55,086 nucleotides of DNA from Ruminococcaceae bacterium OttesenSCG-928-A16 (GTDB taxonomy: Bacteria; Bacillota; Clostridia; Oscillospirales; Ruminococcaceae). Shown in pieces: positions 7,973-17,091 of this stretch. The notes under the pieces are model-generated. The model was not told where the DNA came from. It saw nothing but the letters and a program-made list of their open reading frames with translations, and did not search any database. Every line of letters begins with the position of its first letter. Position 1 is the first letter of the stretch. Made by a program: the position numbers and the translations under genes. The stretch is from assembly GCA_030267215.1 (NCBI GenBank), contig JAJDJP010000009.1:1-55086 (forward strand). The letters run 5' to 3'.

Positions 7973-9493
7973 ATGAACAACCATTCTCTTGCAAGCTCCC
8001 CTAAAATATATCGGGTTTTTCAAGCGTTTTTTGCCGTTTTGCTGGTAGTTGTTATAATTGCGGCGCTGTTAAACAACAATGCTATCTATGCTTATTCGCC
8101 CCTTAAAGCAGTGTTATGCGCAGTGGTTGGCGTTGGTTTTGCTTTGGGTGGTTGGCTGCTTGTGCAAAAAGTGCCACAAAAATGGGTAACAGCCGAAGCT
8201 TTAGTGATGGTTGTGCTTTTTATTTTGTTTATTGCGGTGCAACTTTTTTTAGGGTGGCAACTGCGTGTATTGCCCGGCGTTAACTGGGATTTTGGCCAGG
8301 TATATAGCCAAGCAGAAGCGTTTGTGCTTCGGGGCACATTACCAGGAGATTATTTTTTGCTGTATGCAAACAATAAATCTTTATATGTAATGTGGTGCGC
8401 TTTTTTCTCTTTGCTAAAACGATTCGGCGTCACTAACTTTTTGCTGCCCAGCATGGTATTAAACATTTTGGCTATCGACCTTGCCTTGCTTTTGCTGTGG
8501 CTATGTGCCCGGCGGCTATTTGGCAAACGGGCGGGGTTGTTTAGCCTGCTTTTGGGTTTTTCGTTTGTGCCTTTTGTGCTGTATGTGCCTATTTTTTACA
8601 CCGATACACTGACGCTGCCTTTCCCGATAGCGGTTGCCTACCTATGGCTAATTGCCCGCCAAAAATACCAAGCGGGCCTTTATAAAAAGGCTACTGGGGG
8701 TTTTATTTTATTGTCTTTTGTGGCGGCGCTGGGCAGCAGCCTAAAAATAACGGTGCTTATTTTATGGCTTGCCGTAATGCTAGATGTTATGATTGGGCTT
8801 AAAGGCAAATGGCGGTGGCTTATGCTAGGGTGTGGCGCACTGGTAGTTTTTGGCACAATTGGTGCCAGCCAGCTGCTGCTGTTCTTGCTGCCTGTTTTCC
8901 CCCGGTACAATGCTTCTGGGGGCATTCCCTACACCCATTGGATTATGATGGGTTTGAAGGGGTGTGGTGGATATAATGACGCCGATTATCAGCTGATGCT
9001 GCAGCAGCCGAACTTACCAGCGCGCAAAATTTTTGCGGCCCAAGAAATTGGCAAGCGCCTTAAAGAGTTTGGCCCGCGGGGTTTAGTGGCACATTGGTTT
9101 CAAAAACTGGGCTTTACCTTTGGCGATGGTATGTACAATGCCCCCATAAAGTTAGACCAGCAACCTATCCAGCCAGGGTTTTTTCATAACTTTGTGGTGG
9201 CCAGTGGGCCACATTATAAATACCTTGCCTACTACAGCATTTTGCCACATGCCGCTATGCTGGGGTTTGCCACTATTGGCTCGGCGTTAGCAGCCCGGCG
9301 CAAAGGTAGCAATCTTGCCTTTTTGGGCGTGGGCTTGTTTGGCCTTATCGTGTTTTTGCTTTTGTGGGAAACACGCTCTCGTTACCTTGTAAACTATCTG
9401 CCCATTTTTATTTTATGCGCTGTACAAGGGCTTCAGCTTCTAACCGGTTACCGTACAAACAATAAAGGTAAAACGGTTAATGGCATGCCTTAA
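7973..9493 (+). CDS. Polytopic membrane protein, GT-C/GT39-like glycosyltransferase
   Basis: A 506-residue protein with about 11-13 hydrophobic helices from residue 14 onward. A loop after the third helix carries WDFGQVYSQAEAF, and a later one YTDTLTLPF. Acidic loop residues in these positions recall lipid-phosphosugar-dependent GT-C glycosyltransferases (PMT/ArnT type). A role in modifying a surface glycan or protein is therefore plausible but not shown. Start ATG follows AAGGAG. It sits between the SDR gene and the LacI operon, appears unrelated to uronate use, and is closed by a very strong terminator. Confidence 0.7.
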   Translation: MNNHSLASSPKIYRVFQAFFAVLLVVVIIAALLNNNAIYAYSPLKAVLCAVVGVGFALGGWLLVQKVPQKWVTAEALVMVVLFILFIAVQLFLGWQLRVLPGVNWDFGQVYSQAEAFVLRGTLPGDYFLLYANNKSLYVMWCAFFSLLKRFGVTNFLLPSMVLNILAIDLALLLLWLCARRLFGKRAGLFSLLLGFSFVPFVLYVPIFYTDTLTLPFPIAVAYLWLIARQKYQAGLYKKATGGFILLSFVAALGSSLKITVLILWLAVMLDVMIGLKGKWRWLMLGCGALVVFGTIGASQLLLFLLPVFPRYNASGGIPYTHWIMMGLKGCGGYNDADYQLMLQQPNLPARKIFAAQEIGKRLKEFGPRGLVAHWFQKLGFTFGDGMYNAPIKLDQQPIQPGFFHNFVVASGPHYKYLAYYSILPHAAMLGFATIGSALAARRKGSNLAFLGVGLFGLIVFLLLWETRSRYLVNYLPIFILCAVQGLQLLTGYRTNNKGKTVNGMP

Positions 9494-9523
9494 ACACAAT
9501 CCTTTGTAAGGATAATAACCATA

Positions 9524-9567
9524 AGCAAAACCCCCAGTTGCCAAGTTTGGCAACTGGGGGTTTTGCT
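9524..9567 (+). terminator. Strong terminator after the membrane protein gene
   Basis: Perfect 21-bp stem (9524-9544 with 9547-9567) including the T-rich 3' side, with only two unpaired bases at the tip. The symmetry means it could also stop minus-strand transcripts. Confidence 0.92.
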
Positions 9568-9669
9568 GTAATGGGTACGTATAAGCGATATTACGCTTAA
9601 AATTAACATGGTAAAAAGGCATTTGGCACAATGCCTAAAAACAAAATATATTTATAGGCAGTTTGTATA

Positions 9670-9698
9670 TTGCAAAGTAAAGTTTTTTTTGCTATTGT
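9670..9698 (+). promoter_or_regulatory. Promoter of the Gfo/Idh-LacI operon (TTGCAA-N17-TATTGT)
   Basis: -35 TTGCAA at 9670-9675, exactly 17 bp, -10 TATTGT at 9693-9698. The LacI-type operator begins 4 bp downstream and covers the predicted start point. Confidence 0.6.
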
Positions 9699-9701
9699 AA
9701 A

Positions 9702-9727
9702 TGAAAGCGCTTTCGAAAGCGCTTTCA
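9702..9727. promoter_or_regulatory. 26-bp perfect palindromic LacI/cre-type operator
   Basis: A perfect 26-bp palindrome made of two overlapping TGAAAGCGCTTTC half-units. Each matches the LacI-family/CcpA cre pattern around a central CG. It lies just downstream of the -10 and 88 bp before the first gene of an operon that includes a LacI regulator. Autoregulation by that protein is the simplest reading; CcpA binding is the alternative. Confidence 0.8.
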
Positions 9728-9814
9728 TAGAACTAAAAAGATGCTTTGCCCAAAGCCTAAATAGTGAATTTATAACGGTGAAATGAATGTTAATTATAGC
9801 TGCGGAGGTTTATT

Positions 9815-10801
9815 GTGGAAACAGTATGCTGGGGTATGATAGGCTGCGGTGCAGTAGCCGAAAAAAAGAGCGCACCGGGGCTGTATAAATCGCAATATTC
9901 CACCCTGCGGGGGGTGTACAGCACAACTGCCGCCCGCGCACAAGATTTTGCCCGCCGCCACAAGGTGCCGGTGGTGTACCAAACCGTAGAAGAAATGCTG
10001 GCCGACCCCCTTATTAATGCGGTGTATTTGGCCACACCGCCCAAGTTCCACAAACAATATGCCCTACAATGCATGCGGGCAGGCAAAATACCCTACATAG
10101 AAAAACCAATGGCGAACAACTACCAGGATTGCCAGGAGATTTTAGAACTTTCGAAACAAACCGGTATACCGGTGTACGTTGCGTATTATCGCCGTGGGCT
10201 AGAAAAATATATCCGGATAAAAGAGCTGGTTGATAGCGGTGTGCTGGGAAATATTCGGTTTGTGCAGCTTAGCCAATTTATGTGCCCCGAAGCCGCAGAC
10301 CTGGATAAAAACAATCTGCCTTGGCGGTTGCAGCCACAAGCAACTGGTGGCGGTAAGTTTATGGATATGGCAACCCATGTGCTGGATATTGTAGAGTACT
10401 TTTTTGGTGAGATAACCAGTGTACATGGCCAGGCAGAAAACTATGCCGGGCTGTACGAGGTAGAGGACACGGTAAGCGCAATATTCCGTTGCAAAAGTGG
10501 CGTTATGGGCAATGGCATGTGGTGCTATGCAGCTAGTTTTAACCATGAGGAAATGCTGATTGTGGGCGAAAAGGGGCATATCCGCACCACAGGGCTGTTT
10601 TACGCCCCGGTAGAGGTTGTGGTAGATGGGAAGGCTGAAGTGCTGGATTTCCCCGAGCCGGAGCATGTGGCCCAGCCGTATATTCAGCTGCTGGTAAACG
10701 AGATGACCGGGCGCGGCAAAGCCCCGGCAGATGCGCAAAGCGCCGCCAATGTGGCCCGCGTAATAGACGAAATTTTGCAAGATTACAGAAAGAGATATTA
10801 A
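9815..10801 (+). CDS. Gfo/Idh/MocA family oxidoreductase
   Basis: A 328-residue NAD(P)-dependent sugar dehydrogenase-type protein. The N-terminal Rossmann motif is MIGCGAVAEKKSAPG, and the conserved EKPMA sequence (EKP motif) lies near residue 95. GGGKFMDMATHVLDIVEYFFG supplies the active-site Asp/His region. Substrate is unknown; a sugar or sugar acid from the same pathway is likely. Start ATG follows GGAGG. The lacI gene begins 1 bp after its stop, so the two are co-transcribed from the operator-controlled promoter. Confidence 0.9.
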   Translation: METVCWGMIGCGAVAEKKSAPGLYKSQYSTLRGVYSTTAARAQDFARRHKVPVVYQTVEEMLADPLINAVYLATPPKFHKQYALQCMRAGKIPYIEKPMANNYQDCQEILELSKQTGIPVYVAYYRRGLEKYIRIKELVDSGVLGNIRFVQLSQFMCPEAADLDKNNLPWRLQPQATGGGKFMDMATHVLDIVEYFFGEITSVHGQAENYAGLYEVEDTVSAIFRCKSGVMGNGMWCYAASFNHEEMLIVGEKGHIRTTGLFYAPVEVVVDGKAEVLDFPEPEHVAQPYIQLLVNEMTGRGKAPADAQSAANVARVIDEILQDYRKRY

Positions 10802-10802
10802 T

Positions 10803-11798
10803 ATGCCGCTAACCATTTACGATATAGCCAAGCTTGCCGGGGTTTCTATCACCACCGTTTCGCGCGTGATGAACGGCAAAGAGGGCGTAACCGAAAAAAC
10901 ACGGGCAAAAATACAAGCTGTGCTGGATGAATCTGGCTATGCGCCCAGCCAACTGGCGCGGGGGCTTGCCAGCAAGCTAAGCCGCACGGTGGGCATTGTG
11001 GCGGTGGATATCCGCGATGTGCACCATGCCGCGCTGGTATACCAAGCCGAGCGCTGGCTTGGCATGAAGGGGTATAGCTGCATTGTGTACAGCCTTTCGG
11101 GCCGAACCGAAGACCTGGGCCTGTATTTGGACATGATGGTGAGCCGCCAGGTAGATGGTATTGTGTTTACCGGTAGTGTTTTTGCGGGCGAGCCCTGCCG
11201 AACGGCATTGCTGGAAAAGACGGGGGATATCCCCTGCGTGCTGATGAATGCCACCCTGCCGGCAGAGAATTTTTACGGCATTTTAAGCGATGAACGGGAA
11301 GCCTTTACCGCAGCGGTAGATTTTTTGGCCCAGCAAAAAAGCCGCAAAAACATTGCGCTCATATATAGTGGCGGCACAGCCAGCGAAGAAGAAAAGCGTG
11401 CGGGTTACCGCCTGGGTATGCAGCAAAACGGCCTGCAAAAATATTGCGCCGAAATACAATGCCCTTTTAGCATAAAAAGCGGCAGCGCTATTACCCAAAA
11501 AGTGATGCAAGAGAACCCAAAAACCGATGCCATTTTATATACCACCGATTTAATTGCTGCCGGGGGCATACATGCCCTGTGCGATGCCGGTATAGCGGTA
11601 CCCGGGCAGGTGGCGGTGGTGGGCACCAATAACTCCGATTATGCGCGGATATGCCGCCCCACCATAACCTCGATAGACAACAAGGCTTACCCCACCGGCA
11701 AACTGGCGGCAGAAACACTGGTGGCCGCCATAGAGGGCAACCACCCGCCCAAGGTGCAGCATATTGGCTGCGAGCTAATAGAGCGAGGCAGCACATAA
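10803..11798 (+). CDS. LacI family transcriptional regulator
   Basis: A 331-residue repressor. The N-terminal helix-turn-helix begins TIYDIAKLAGVSITTVSRVMNG, and the hinge helix carries QLARGLASKLSRTVG. A periplasmic-binding-protein-like effector domain follows from about residue 60. The start codon is one base after the upstream stop, indicating translational coupling with the oxidoreductase. The 26-bp palindrome at 9702-9727 is its probable own operator. The effector is probably a sugar acid given its neighbours, but the sequence does not say which. Confidence 0.93.
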   Translation: MPLTIYDIAKLAGVSITTVSRVMNGKEGVTEKTRAKIQAVLDESGYAPSQLARGLASKLSRTVGIVAVDIRDVHHAALVYQAERWLGMKGYSCIVYSLSGRTEDLGLYLDMMVSRQVDGIVFTGSVFAGEPCRTALLEKTGDIPCVLMNATLPAENFYGILSDEREAFTAAVDFLAQQKSRKNIALIYSGGTASEEEKRAGYRLGMQQNGLQKYCAEIQCPFSIKSGSAITQKVMQENPKTDAILYTTDLIAAGGIHALCDAGIAVPGQVAVVGTNNSDYARICRPTITSIDNKAYPTGKLAAETLVAAIEGNHPPKVQHIGCELIERGST

Positions 11799-11893
11799 CG
11801 GCTGTTAGTGTTGTTGGCTATAAGCCTAAAAAATATTTGCATTAACACAGTGAAAAAATTAGCCACACGGCTAAAAAATAAGGAGTTGTTTAG

Positions 11894-12346
11894 ATGTTTG
11901 CAAGCAATATTAAAATAGCCGAAAAATATAATTATTTAGAAGAAAAATTTAAAATTGGGTATGCCTTTTTGCGCCAAGCCAACCTTGCCAGCCTACCGGT
12001 TGGTGTAATTGAACTGGAGCAGGGGGTAAAGGTGCAGGTGCAAGAGTATACCACCATCGACCCCGCCGAGGGCAAGTTCGAAACCCACGATAAGCATTTC
12101 GATATCCAGTATATGGTTAGCGGGCAGGAGTATTTTGGCCTGGCGGCGCGCGAAGGATTGCAAACAGCCGTTGCCTATAACCCCGAAAACGACATTGAGT
12201 TTTACCAAGAACCAGAATTGTTTGGTGTGCTGTTGCTAAAAGAGGGAGAGTTTGTAGTGGTAGCGCCCGAAGATGCCCACAAGCCTCGCCTTGTGGTGGG
12301 CCGCCCCGCAGCGGTTAAAAAAATTGTAATTAAAGTACCGGTTTAA
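11894..12346 (+). CDS. YhcH/YjgK/YiaL family protein
   Basis: A 150-residue cupin-like protein of the DUF386 family. It shows ETHDKHFDIQYMVSGQEYFG in the middle and PEDAHKPRL near the end, supplying the His/Glu residues that bind metal in this family. Relatives occur beside sialic acid, L-ascorbate/diketogulonate and uronate genes and are thought to act as sugar anomerases or isomerases. Here it lies between a LacI regulator and a YiaK-type reductase, repeating the yiaK-yiaL association known in Enterobacteria. ATG follows AAGGAG. Confidence 0.9.
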   Translation: MFASNIKIAEKYNYLEEKFKIGYAFLRQANLASLPVGVIELEQGVKVQVQEYTTIDPAEGKFETHDKHFDIQYMVSGQEYFGLAAREGLQTAVAYNPENDIEFYQEPELFGVLLLKEGEFVVVAPEDAHKPRLVVGRPAAVKKIVIKVPV

Positions 12347-12632
12347 CTTTTTGTATATATTGAAGATTAAAATACTGTTTGCTTATGTTCTGCCAAGCTA
12401 ATAATAGTAAAAACCGCAGAATGAATACCTGGCCAAACCCCCTGCCGCCGCTGTTGGTATGGCTTTAAAACAGGGGAATATCCGGAAGTTTTGTATAAAA
12501 GACAAGATAAATTACTAATTGTATAGCTAATTTTGAACACCAAAGGCGGGCAGGGCACAATTGGCCATGGCCGCAAAAGACGAAAAAATTTAAACAAACC
12601 CAATAGCTGTAACTAATAAGGAGGAAAAAGAG
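12347..12632. other. Spacer without a recognised gene
   Basis: 286 bp between the YhcH-like gene and the YiaK-like gene. No terminator, operator or reading frame that I can support. The next gene's ribosome binding site (AAGGAGG) lies at its right end. Confidence 0.5.
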
Positions 12633-13628
12633 ATGCGTGTGCAACAACAAGAAATGGAAAAAGAACTGCGTGAGCGCTTGGTAAAATATGGTGTTAATGC
12701 CGATATTGCCGACCGCTGCGCCAAAAACCTAACCCAAAACAGCCTAAACGGTATTTACTCGCATGGGCTAAACCGCTTTCCACGGCTTATTAACATGATT
12801 AAAAAAGGTGTTGTAAAGCCAAACAACTTGCCAAGCTGTGTGCAAAGCGCAGGTGCCTTCGAAATTTGGGACGGCAACGGCGGCATGGGCAACACCAATG
12901 CCGAGCAATGTATGGCACGTGCCATTGAGCTTGCCAAGCAAAATGGCATTGGCTGTGTGGCGCTGCGCAACACCAACCACTGGCAGCGTGGCGGTGCCTT
13001 TGGCATACAGGCCGCTAACGAAGGCTGTGTGGGCATTTGCTGGACTAACACCCAACCCAACATGCCTGCCTGGGGCGCTAAAGATTGCCGCATTGGCAAC
13101 AACCCACTGGTAATGTGCATTCCGTATAAAAATAGCTATGTATTGGTAGATGGTGCCATGGCGCAGTTTTCGTACGGGGCGCTAGAGGGCGCACGGCTGG
13201 CCGGCCGCGAATTGCCGGTGCCCGGCGGGTACGACAAAGATGGCAACCTAACCACCAACCCCGCCGCCATTGAAGAAACCAGCCGCATGCTGCCCATTGG
13301 CTACTGGAAGGGTTCTGGCTTTGCCATGGTAATGGATATGATTGCCGCCGGGCTTTCGCAGGGCAATACCTCTAGCGAAATTGACAACACCACCCCCGAA
13401 GATGAATATGGCCTAAGCCAAATATTTTTTGCCATTAATATGGACGGTAACGAAGTAAAAGATGAGAGCATTGCCCGCATTATTGCAGACGTAAAAGGCT
13501 CGGAAAAAGCGGAGAATGTTACCGAAATTTTGTACCCCAGCGAAAGAGAACATGCCCTAACCAAAGAAAACCAGGAGCTTGGCATACCTGTAAACGAGGA
13601 TATTTGGAAACAGGCGCTGGCATTGTAA
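12633..13628 (+). CDS. Malate/lactate dehydrogenase-family reductase (2,3-diketo-L-gulonate reductase type)
   Basis: 331 residues, matching the 332 of E. coli YiaK/DlgD. The family signature [14 protein letters not shown] (catalytic His in SHG) is near residue 40. [12 protein letters not shown] and [10 protein letters not shown] are the other conserved blocks of this non-Rossmann NADH-dependent family. Likely substrate is 2,3-diketo-L-gulonate or another oxo-sugar acid; ureidoglycolate and malate enzymes share the fold. The nearby YhcH/YiaL-like and uxuA genes favour sugar-acid use. Confidence 0.88.
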   Translation: MRVQQQEMEKELRERLVKYGVNADIADRCAKNLTQNSLNGIYSHGLNRFPRLINMIKKGVVKPNNLPSCVQSAGAFEIWDGNGGMGNTNAEQCMARAIELAKQNGIGCVALRNTNHWQRGGAFGIQAANEGCVGICWTNTQPNMPAWGAKDCRIGNNPLVMCIPYKNSYVLVDGAMAQFSYGALEGARLAGRELPVPGGYDKDGNLTTNPAAIEETSRMLPIGYWKGSGFAMVMDMIAAGLSQGNTSSEIDNTTPEDEYGLSQIFFAINMDGNEVKDESIARIIADVKGSEKAENVTEILYPSEREHALTKENQELGIPVNEDIWKQALAL

Positions 13629-13728
13629 TACAGTTTTACACCTAAATAAAAAAGAGCTATTTTGCCCAAAGCAGAAAATAGCAAAAAATACCCCAAAAAC
13701 AAAAATAAATAAAAAAGGAGATTCAACT

Positions 13729-14778
13729 ATGAAAATGTCATTTCGTTGGTACGGCGACGCAGACCCTATTCCACTGGAATATATTCGGCAAATACCGGGC
13801 ATGCGCAGCATTGTTGCTGCCGTGTACGATGTAAAACCGGGCGAGGTTTGGCCGCAAGAAAGCATTGATGCCCTAAAAAAGAAGGTGGAAGACGCAGGCC
13901 TTGTGTTTGATGTGGTGGAAAGCATACCAGTGCACGAGGATATTAAACTGGGGCGCCCCACCCGCGATGAATACATTGAGGTGTACAAAGAGAATATTAG
14001 GCGGGTGGCACGGGCTGGCGTTAAGTGCATTTGCTACAACTTTATGCCCGTGTTCGATTGGACCCGCACCCAGCTGGATAAAACGGCCGATGATGGCTCT
14101 ACCAGCTTGGTGATGTATATGGACCAGCTGCAAAGCCTGGACCCGCTTAACGATGGGCTTTCGCTGCCCGGGTGGGACTCTAGCTATCAAAAAGCAGAGC
14201 TGAAACGCCTGTTTGAAGGATATGCCGAAATTGGCACCGAAGGATTGTGGGATAGCCTCACCTATTTCCTAAAGGCCATTATTCCGGTGGCCGAGCAAGA
14301 GGATGTGCGCATGGCTATTCACCCCGATGACCCGCCAATGCCCATTTTTGGCCTGCCGCGTATTATTTCGAATGCTACCGACCTTGACCGCTTCCTTGCC
14401 ATTGTAGATTCGCCCGCCAACAGCCTTACCCTGTGCACCGGCAGCCTTGGCTCTTCTTTGGGCAACGATGTGCCGACCATGGTGCGCAAATATAGCGGCA
14501 TGAACCGCATTGGCTTTATGCATATGCGCAATGTAAAAGACTACGAGGACGGCTCGTTTGAAGAGGTGGCACATCTATCTTCGGCGGGCAGCCTGGATAT
14601 GTACGAAATTACCAAGGCGTTGGTAGAAACCGGCTTTGATGGCTATGTGCGGCCCGACCATGGCCGCATGATTTGGGGCGAAACCGGCAAACCCGGTTAT
14701 GGCTTGTACGATAGAGCCCTTGGCGCCGCCTACCTAAACGGCCTGTTTGAAGCTTGCGAAAAAGAAATGAAGAAATAG
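13729..14778 (+). CDS. uxuA: Mannonate dehydratase
   Basis: 349 residues; dehydrates D-mannonate to 2-keto-3-deoxy-D-gluconate in hexuronate breakdown. The TIM-barrel starts [19 protein letters not shown]. Metal and active-site residues appear in [25 protein letters not shown] and RPDHGR, all typical of UxuA. ATG follows AAAAGGAG. It is the last plus-strand gene of the region and is followed by a terminator. The downstream enzymes for KDG (kinase, aldolase) are not in the window. Confidence 0.96.
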   Translation: MKMSFRWYGDADPIPLEYIRQIPGMRSIVAAVYDVKPGEVWPQESIDALKKKVEDAGLVFDVVESIPVHEDIKLGRPTRDEYIEVYKENIRRVARAGVKCICYNFMPVFDWTRTQLDKTADDGSTSLVMYMDQLQSLDPLNDGLSLPGWDSSYQKAELKRLFEGYAEIGTEGLWDSLTYFLKAIIPVAEQEDVRMAIHPDDPPMPIFGLPRIISNATDLDRFLAIVDSPANSLTLCTGSLGSSLGNDVPTMVRKYSGMNRIGFMHMRNVKDYEDGSFEEVAHLSSAGSLDMYEITKALVETGFDGYVRPDHGRMIWGETGKPGYGLYDRALGAAYLNGLFEACEKEMKK

Positions 14779-14798
14779 GCTGGCAAAAAATAGCATAC

Positions 14799-14832
14799 AA
14801 AAAGAGTGGAGAGATTTTTCTCCACTCTTTTT
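14799..14832. terminator. Bidirectional terminator between uxuA and the HD gene
   Basis: Perfect 14-bp stem (14799-14812 with 14819-14832) with A- and T-runs on its two sides, placed between convergent genes. Confidence 0.9.
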
Positions 14833-14850
14833 AACTTTATGTATCCAATT

Positions 14851-15339
14851 TTAGGTGTTGGCAGGAGCCAGTTTTTTGCGTACCTTAAGCAGCCGGTACA
14901 GGTGGCTCATTTCCATTAAGGCACAAAGCTTATCGGCCATGCTAACCACAAAGCTTTCTTTGTGGCGGGGCAGCGGGCGGGTTAAGGGCCACATATGTTT
15001 TACAATAATGTCCTTTTGCATGTCGGTTAACAAATAGCGCTGTTCTGCATTTTCCAGCGCAAGGTGGGGGTGCTTCCACAGGCGTTTAAGGCCCATGTCG
15101 TCGTGGTCCCAGTTGCGCAAGGCAAAATCGTGCAGCAGGGCGGCACGGGTAGCGCCAACATAATCTAGCTTTAGGCGGCGGCAGGCCAAAAAGGTTAAGT
15201 ACGATACATACAGGCTATGCTCGAAACAATTGCAGCTTTTGCTGTGCTGCGGTAAATCGCGCATCGATTGCACGGCCGGGTCTGCCAGTAAATCCTCTAT
15301 TATTTCCTCAAATTCCAAGCGGTTTTCGGGTTTCCACAT
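14851..15339 (-). CDS. HD-domain phosphohydrolase
   Basis: 162 residues with the metal-binding order of HD proteins: His in CFEHSLYVSY, HD in ALLHDFALRNWD, further His in HPHLALENA and VKHMWPL, and the final Asp in SMADKLCALME. Such proteins hydrolyse phosphate esters of nucleotides or nucleotide second messengers; substrate is not evident. ATG 15339 follows GGAGA on the minus strand. The minus-strand 126-residue gene lies upstream of it, beyond a spacer. Confidence 0.88.
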   Translation of the reverse strand: MWKPENRLEFEEIIEDLLADPAVQSMRDLPQHSKSCNCFEHSLYVSYLTFLACRRLKLDYVGATRAALLHDFALRNWDHDDMGLKRLWKHPHLALENAEQRYLLTDMQKDIIVKHMWPLTRPLPRHKESFVVSMADKLCALMEMSHLYRLLKVRKKLAPANT

Positions 15340-15554
15340 GGCGGGGTATTCTCCATTCTGTTAAAAAGCAAATTGCGGGCCGGCCGGTAAAAACGGCCGG
15401 TTACCTTTGGCTTACTAAGCCAACAGCCTTATTATATAACAAAACAATTACAAAAGATAGCGGCAAACACATAAAACTTATTGGCCCAAAACAAGAGATT
15501 GTACAGCGTTTTAACTAAAAATAATGCTATATTTTTAACAAAGAAAGTGGCCGC

Positions 15555-15593
15555 AAAAAAGCCGATATGCACTTGGCGCATACCGGGCTTTTT
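15555..15593 (-). terminator. Terminator of the 126-residue gene
   Basis: On the minus strand an interrupted stem (AAAAAGCCC side with GGCTTTTTT side) just past the stop at 15605 ends in six Ts. A second GC-rich hairpin (CCGGCCGGT/ACCGGCCGG type) is near 15377-15402. Confidence 0.65.
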
Positions 15594-15604
15594 AAAAATA
15601 CCTG

Positions 15605-15985
15605 CTATTTTAATTGTTCCGCCGCCTGCAAAACCTGCTGGGGGGTGGGGTAATTGTCTAAAGATTCTATGCCATACTCTAAGTGCACCAGCGCTACAAC
15701 GTTTTGTTTATCGGCTGGTGTTAAACGGGGGTGCTTTTTAATGGCGGCGGCAGCGGCTTCCAGCGCTTCGTCGTCCTCTAGCCCGCTAATGTATTTGTCC
15801 TTGGCCGAAAAAAACGCAAAAAGCAACTCTTCGTCTTGCAGTTTTGTGCCTGCCAATTGCTTTAAAACCAGCAGTGCGGCTTTTTTTTGGGGCTCGCCAA
15901 AGGGCAGCACCTTGGTTTGAAATTTTATGCGCTCTTTCTCCCGCTGTTCTTTTGATTTAAATGGGAAACCATCAAACCAGCCCAT
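15605..15985 (-). CDS. Hypothetical protein, 126 residues, soluble and helical
   Basis: Not recognised. It begins MGWFDGFPFKSKEQREKERIKF and then has alternating charged helices with an Ala-rich acidic stretch (LEDDEALEAAAAAIKK near 73-88). No signal peptide or membrane segment. A good AAAGGAG precedes ATG 15985, a terminator follows the stop, and composition matches neighbours, so it is very likely a real gene. It is divergent from nnrD, whose start is about 87 bp away. Confidence 0.75.
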   Translation of the reverse strand: MGWFDGFPFKSKEQREKERIKFQTKVLPFGEPQKKAALLVLKQLAGTKLQDEELLFAFFSAKDKYISGLEDDEALEAAAAAIKKHPRLTPADKQNVVALVHLEYGIESLDNYPTPQQVLQAAEQLK

Positions 15986-16071
15986 ATTATTCTCCTTTAC
16001 TTAGCTGTATTTGCTATTACAAATTATGCTATACTAAGTGTACAGTAAAAGTCAATACAGGGGGCAAAATA

Positions 16072-16983
16072 ATGCAAACAACTTTAAACGCCGCCTGGGT
16101 GCAGCAGATGCTTTTGCCACGCAGCACCACTGCACACAAGGGCAATTTTGGCACACTTACTATTTTGGCAGGCAGTGCCCATTACCCCGGTGCCGCTATG
16201 CTGGCGGCAGCCGGCGCTTTGCGGGCAGGGGCGGGCATTGTTAGGCTTGCGGCTACGGCGCAGGTGTGTGCCGTGGCGGCTGCGCAGCTGCCCGCCTGCA
16301 CCTACCAGCCCCTGGCACAAAATGCAGAAGGTGGCATTGCCAGCGCTGCCCTGCCCGAAGCATTGGCACCGCCGGCCACGGCCCTTTTGGCAGGGTGCGG
16401 CCTTGGCAACACCGCCGAAACCGGCTTGCTTGTGGCGGCTTTGTTAGACACCTGCCCCTGCCCCTTTGTGCTGGATGCCGACGCCTTAAATGTTTTGGCG
16501 GGGCACCTGCCCGCCGGGCAGGATGAAACCGTGCGCCGTGCTATGCTGCATGCCCTTGCAACGGCGCGCCAGCCCGTAATTGTAACGCCTCATATTGGCG
16601 AAATGTCCCGCTTGTGTGGTATTCCCCCTGCCGAGGCCCAGCAAGATATGGCCGGGGTGGCTTTGCAATTTGCCAGCAGGCACAACTGCGTGGTGGTGCT
16701 TAAAAGCCACGTTACGGTGGTGGCAACCCCCAGTGGCGAGCTATATGTAAACAATACCGCCGGCAATGCCGGGCTTGCCAAGGGTGGCAGCGGCGATGTA
16801 CTGGCCGGCATTATTGCCGCCCTTTTGGCACAGGGCCATGCGCCCCACATTGCGGCGGCCGCCGGTGTGTGGCTGCACGCTGCCGCCGCCGATGCCGCTG
16901 TAGAGATAACCGGCGAAACCGGCCTTTCGCCGGCCGATTTACCCACCTATTTATGCACGGTATGGCGGCAATTGGGGCGGTAA
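16072..16983 (+). CDS. nnrD: ADP-dependent NAD(P)H-hydrate dehydratase
   Basis: 303 residues, ribokinase-like YjeF C-terminal domain that repairs hydrated NAD(P)H. Typical blocks are HKGNFGTLTILAGS near 23-36, GAGIVRLA, the FVLDADALNVL segment, TPHIGEMSRL and the catalytic/nucleotide motif KGGSGDVLAGII. ATG 16072 is chosen over an upstream in-frame ATG at 15961: family homology starts there, GGGGG lies ahead of it, and the longer form would overlap the divergent gene. The epimerase (YjeF N-terminal) domain is absent, so NnrE must be encoded elsewhere. Confidence 0.93.
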   Translation: MQTTLNAAWVQQMLLPRSTTAHKGNFGTLTILAGSAHYPGAAMLAAAGALRAGAGIVRLAATAQVCAVAAAQLPACTYQPLAQNAEGGIASAALPEALAPPATALLAGCGLGNTAETGLLVAALLDTCPCPFVLDADALNVLAGHLPAGQDETVRRAMLHALATARQPVIVTPHIGEMSRLCGIPPAEAQQDMAGVALQFASRHNCVVVLKSHVTVVATPSGELYVNNTAGNAGLAKGGSGDVLAGIIAALLAQGHAPHIAAAAGVWLHAAAADAAVEITGETGLSPADLPTYLCTVWRQLGR

Positions 16984-17091
16984 AAAAACAAAAAAATAAA
17001 GCAGATAGCCGGGTGCCCAGTGCCACATGTGCCCAAGGTGCGGGCCGCCCTGCCGGTGAAATACGCTTTAGCAACCAGAAAGGAAAAAACC

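Noticed and set aside
9702-9727. Terminator
   Set aside because: The palindrome is not followed by a T-run and sits at a promoter, so an operator fits better.
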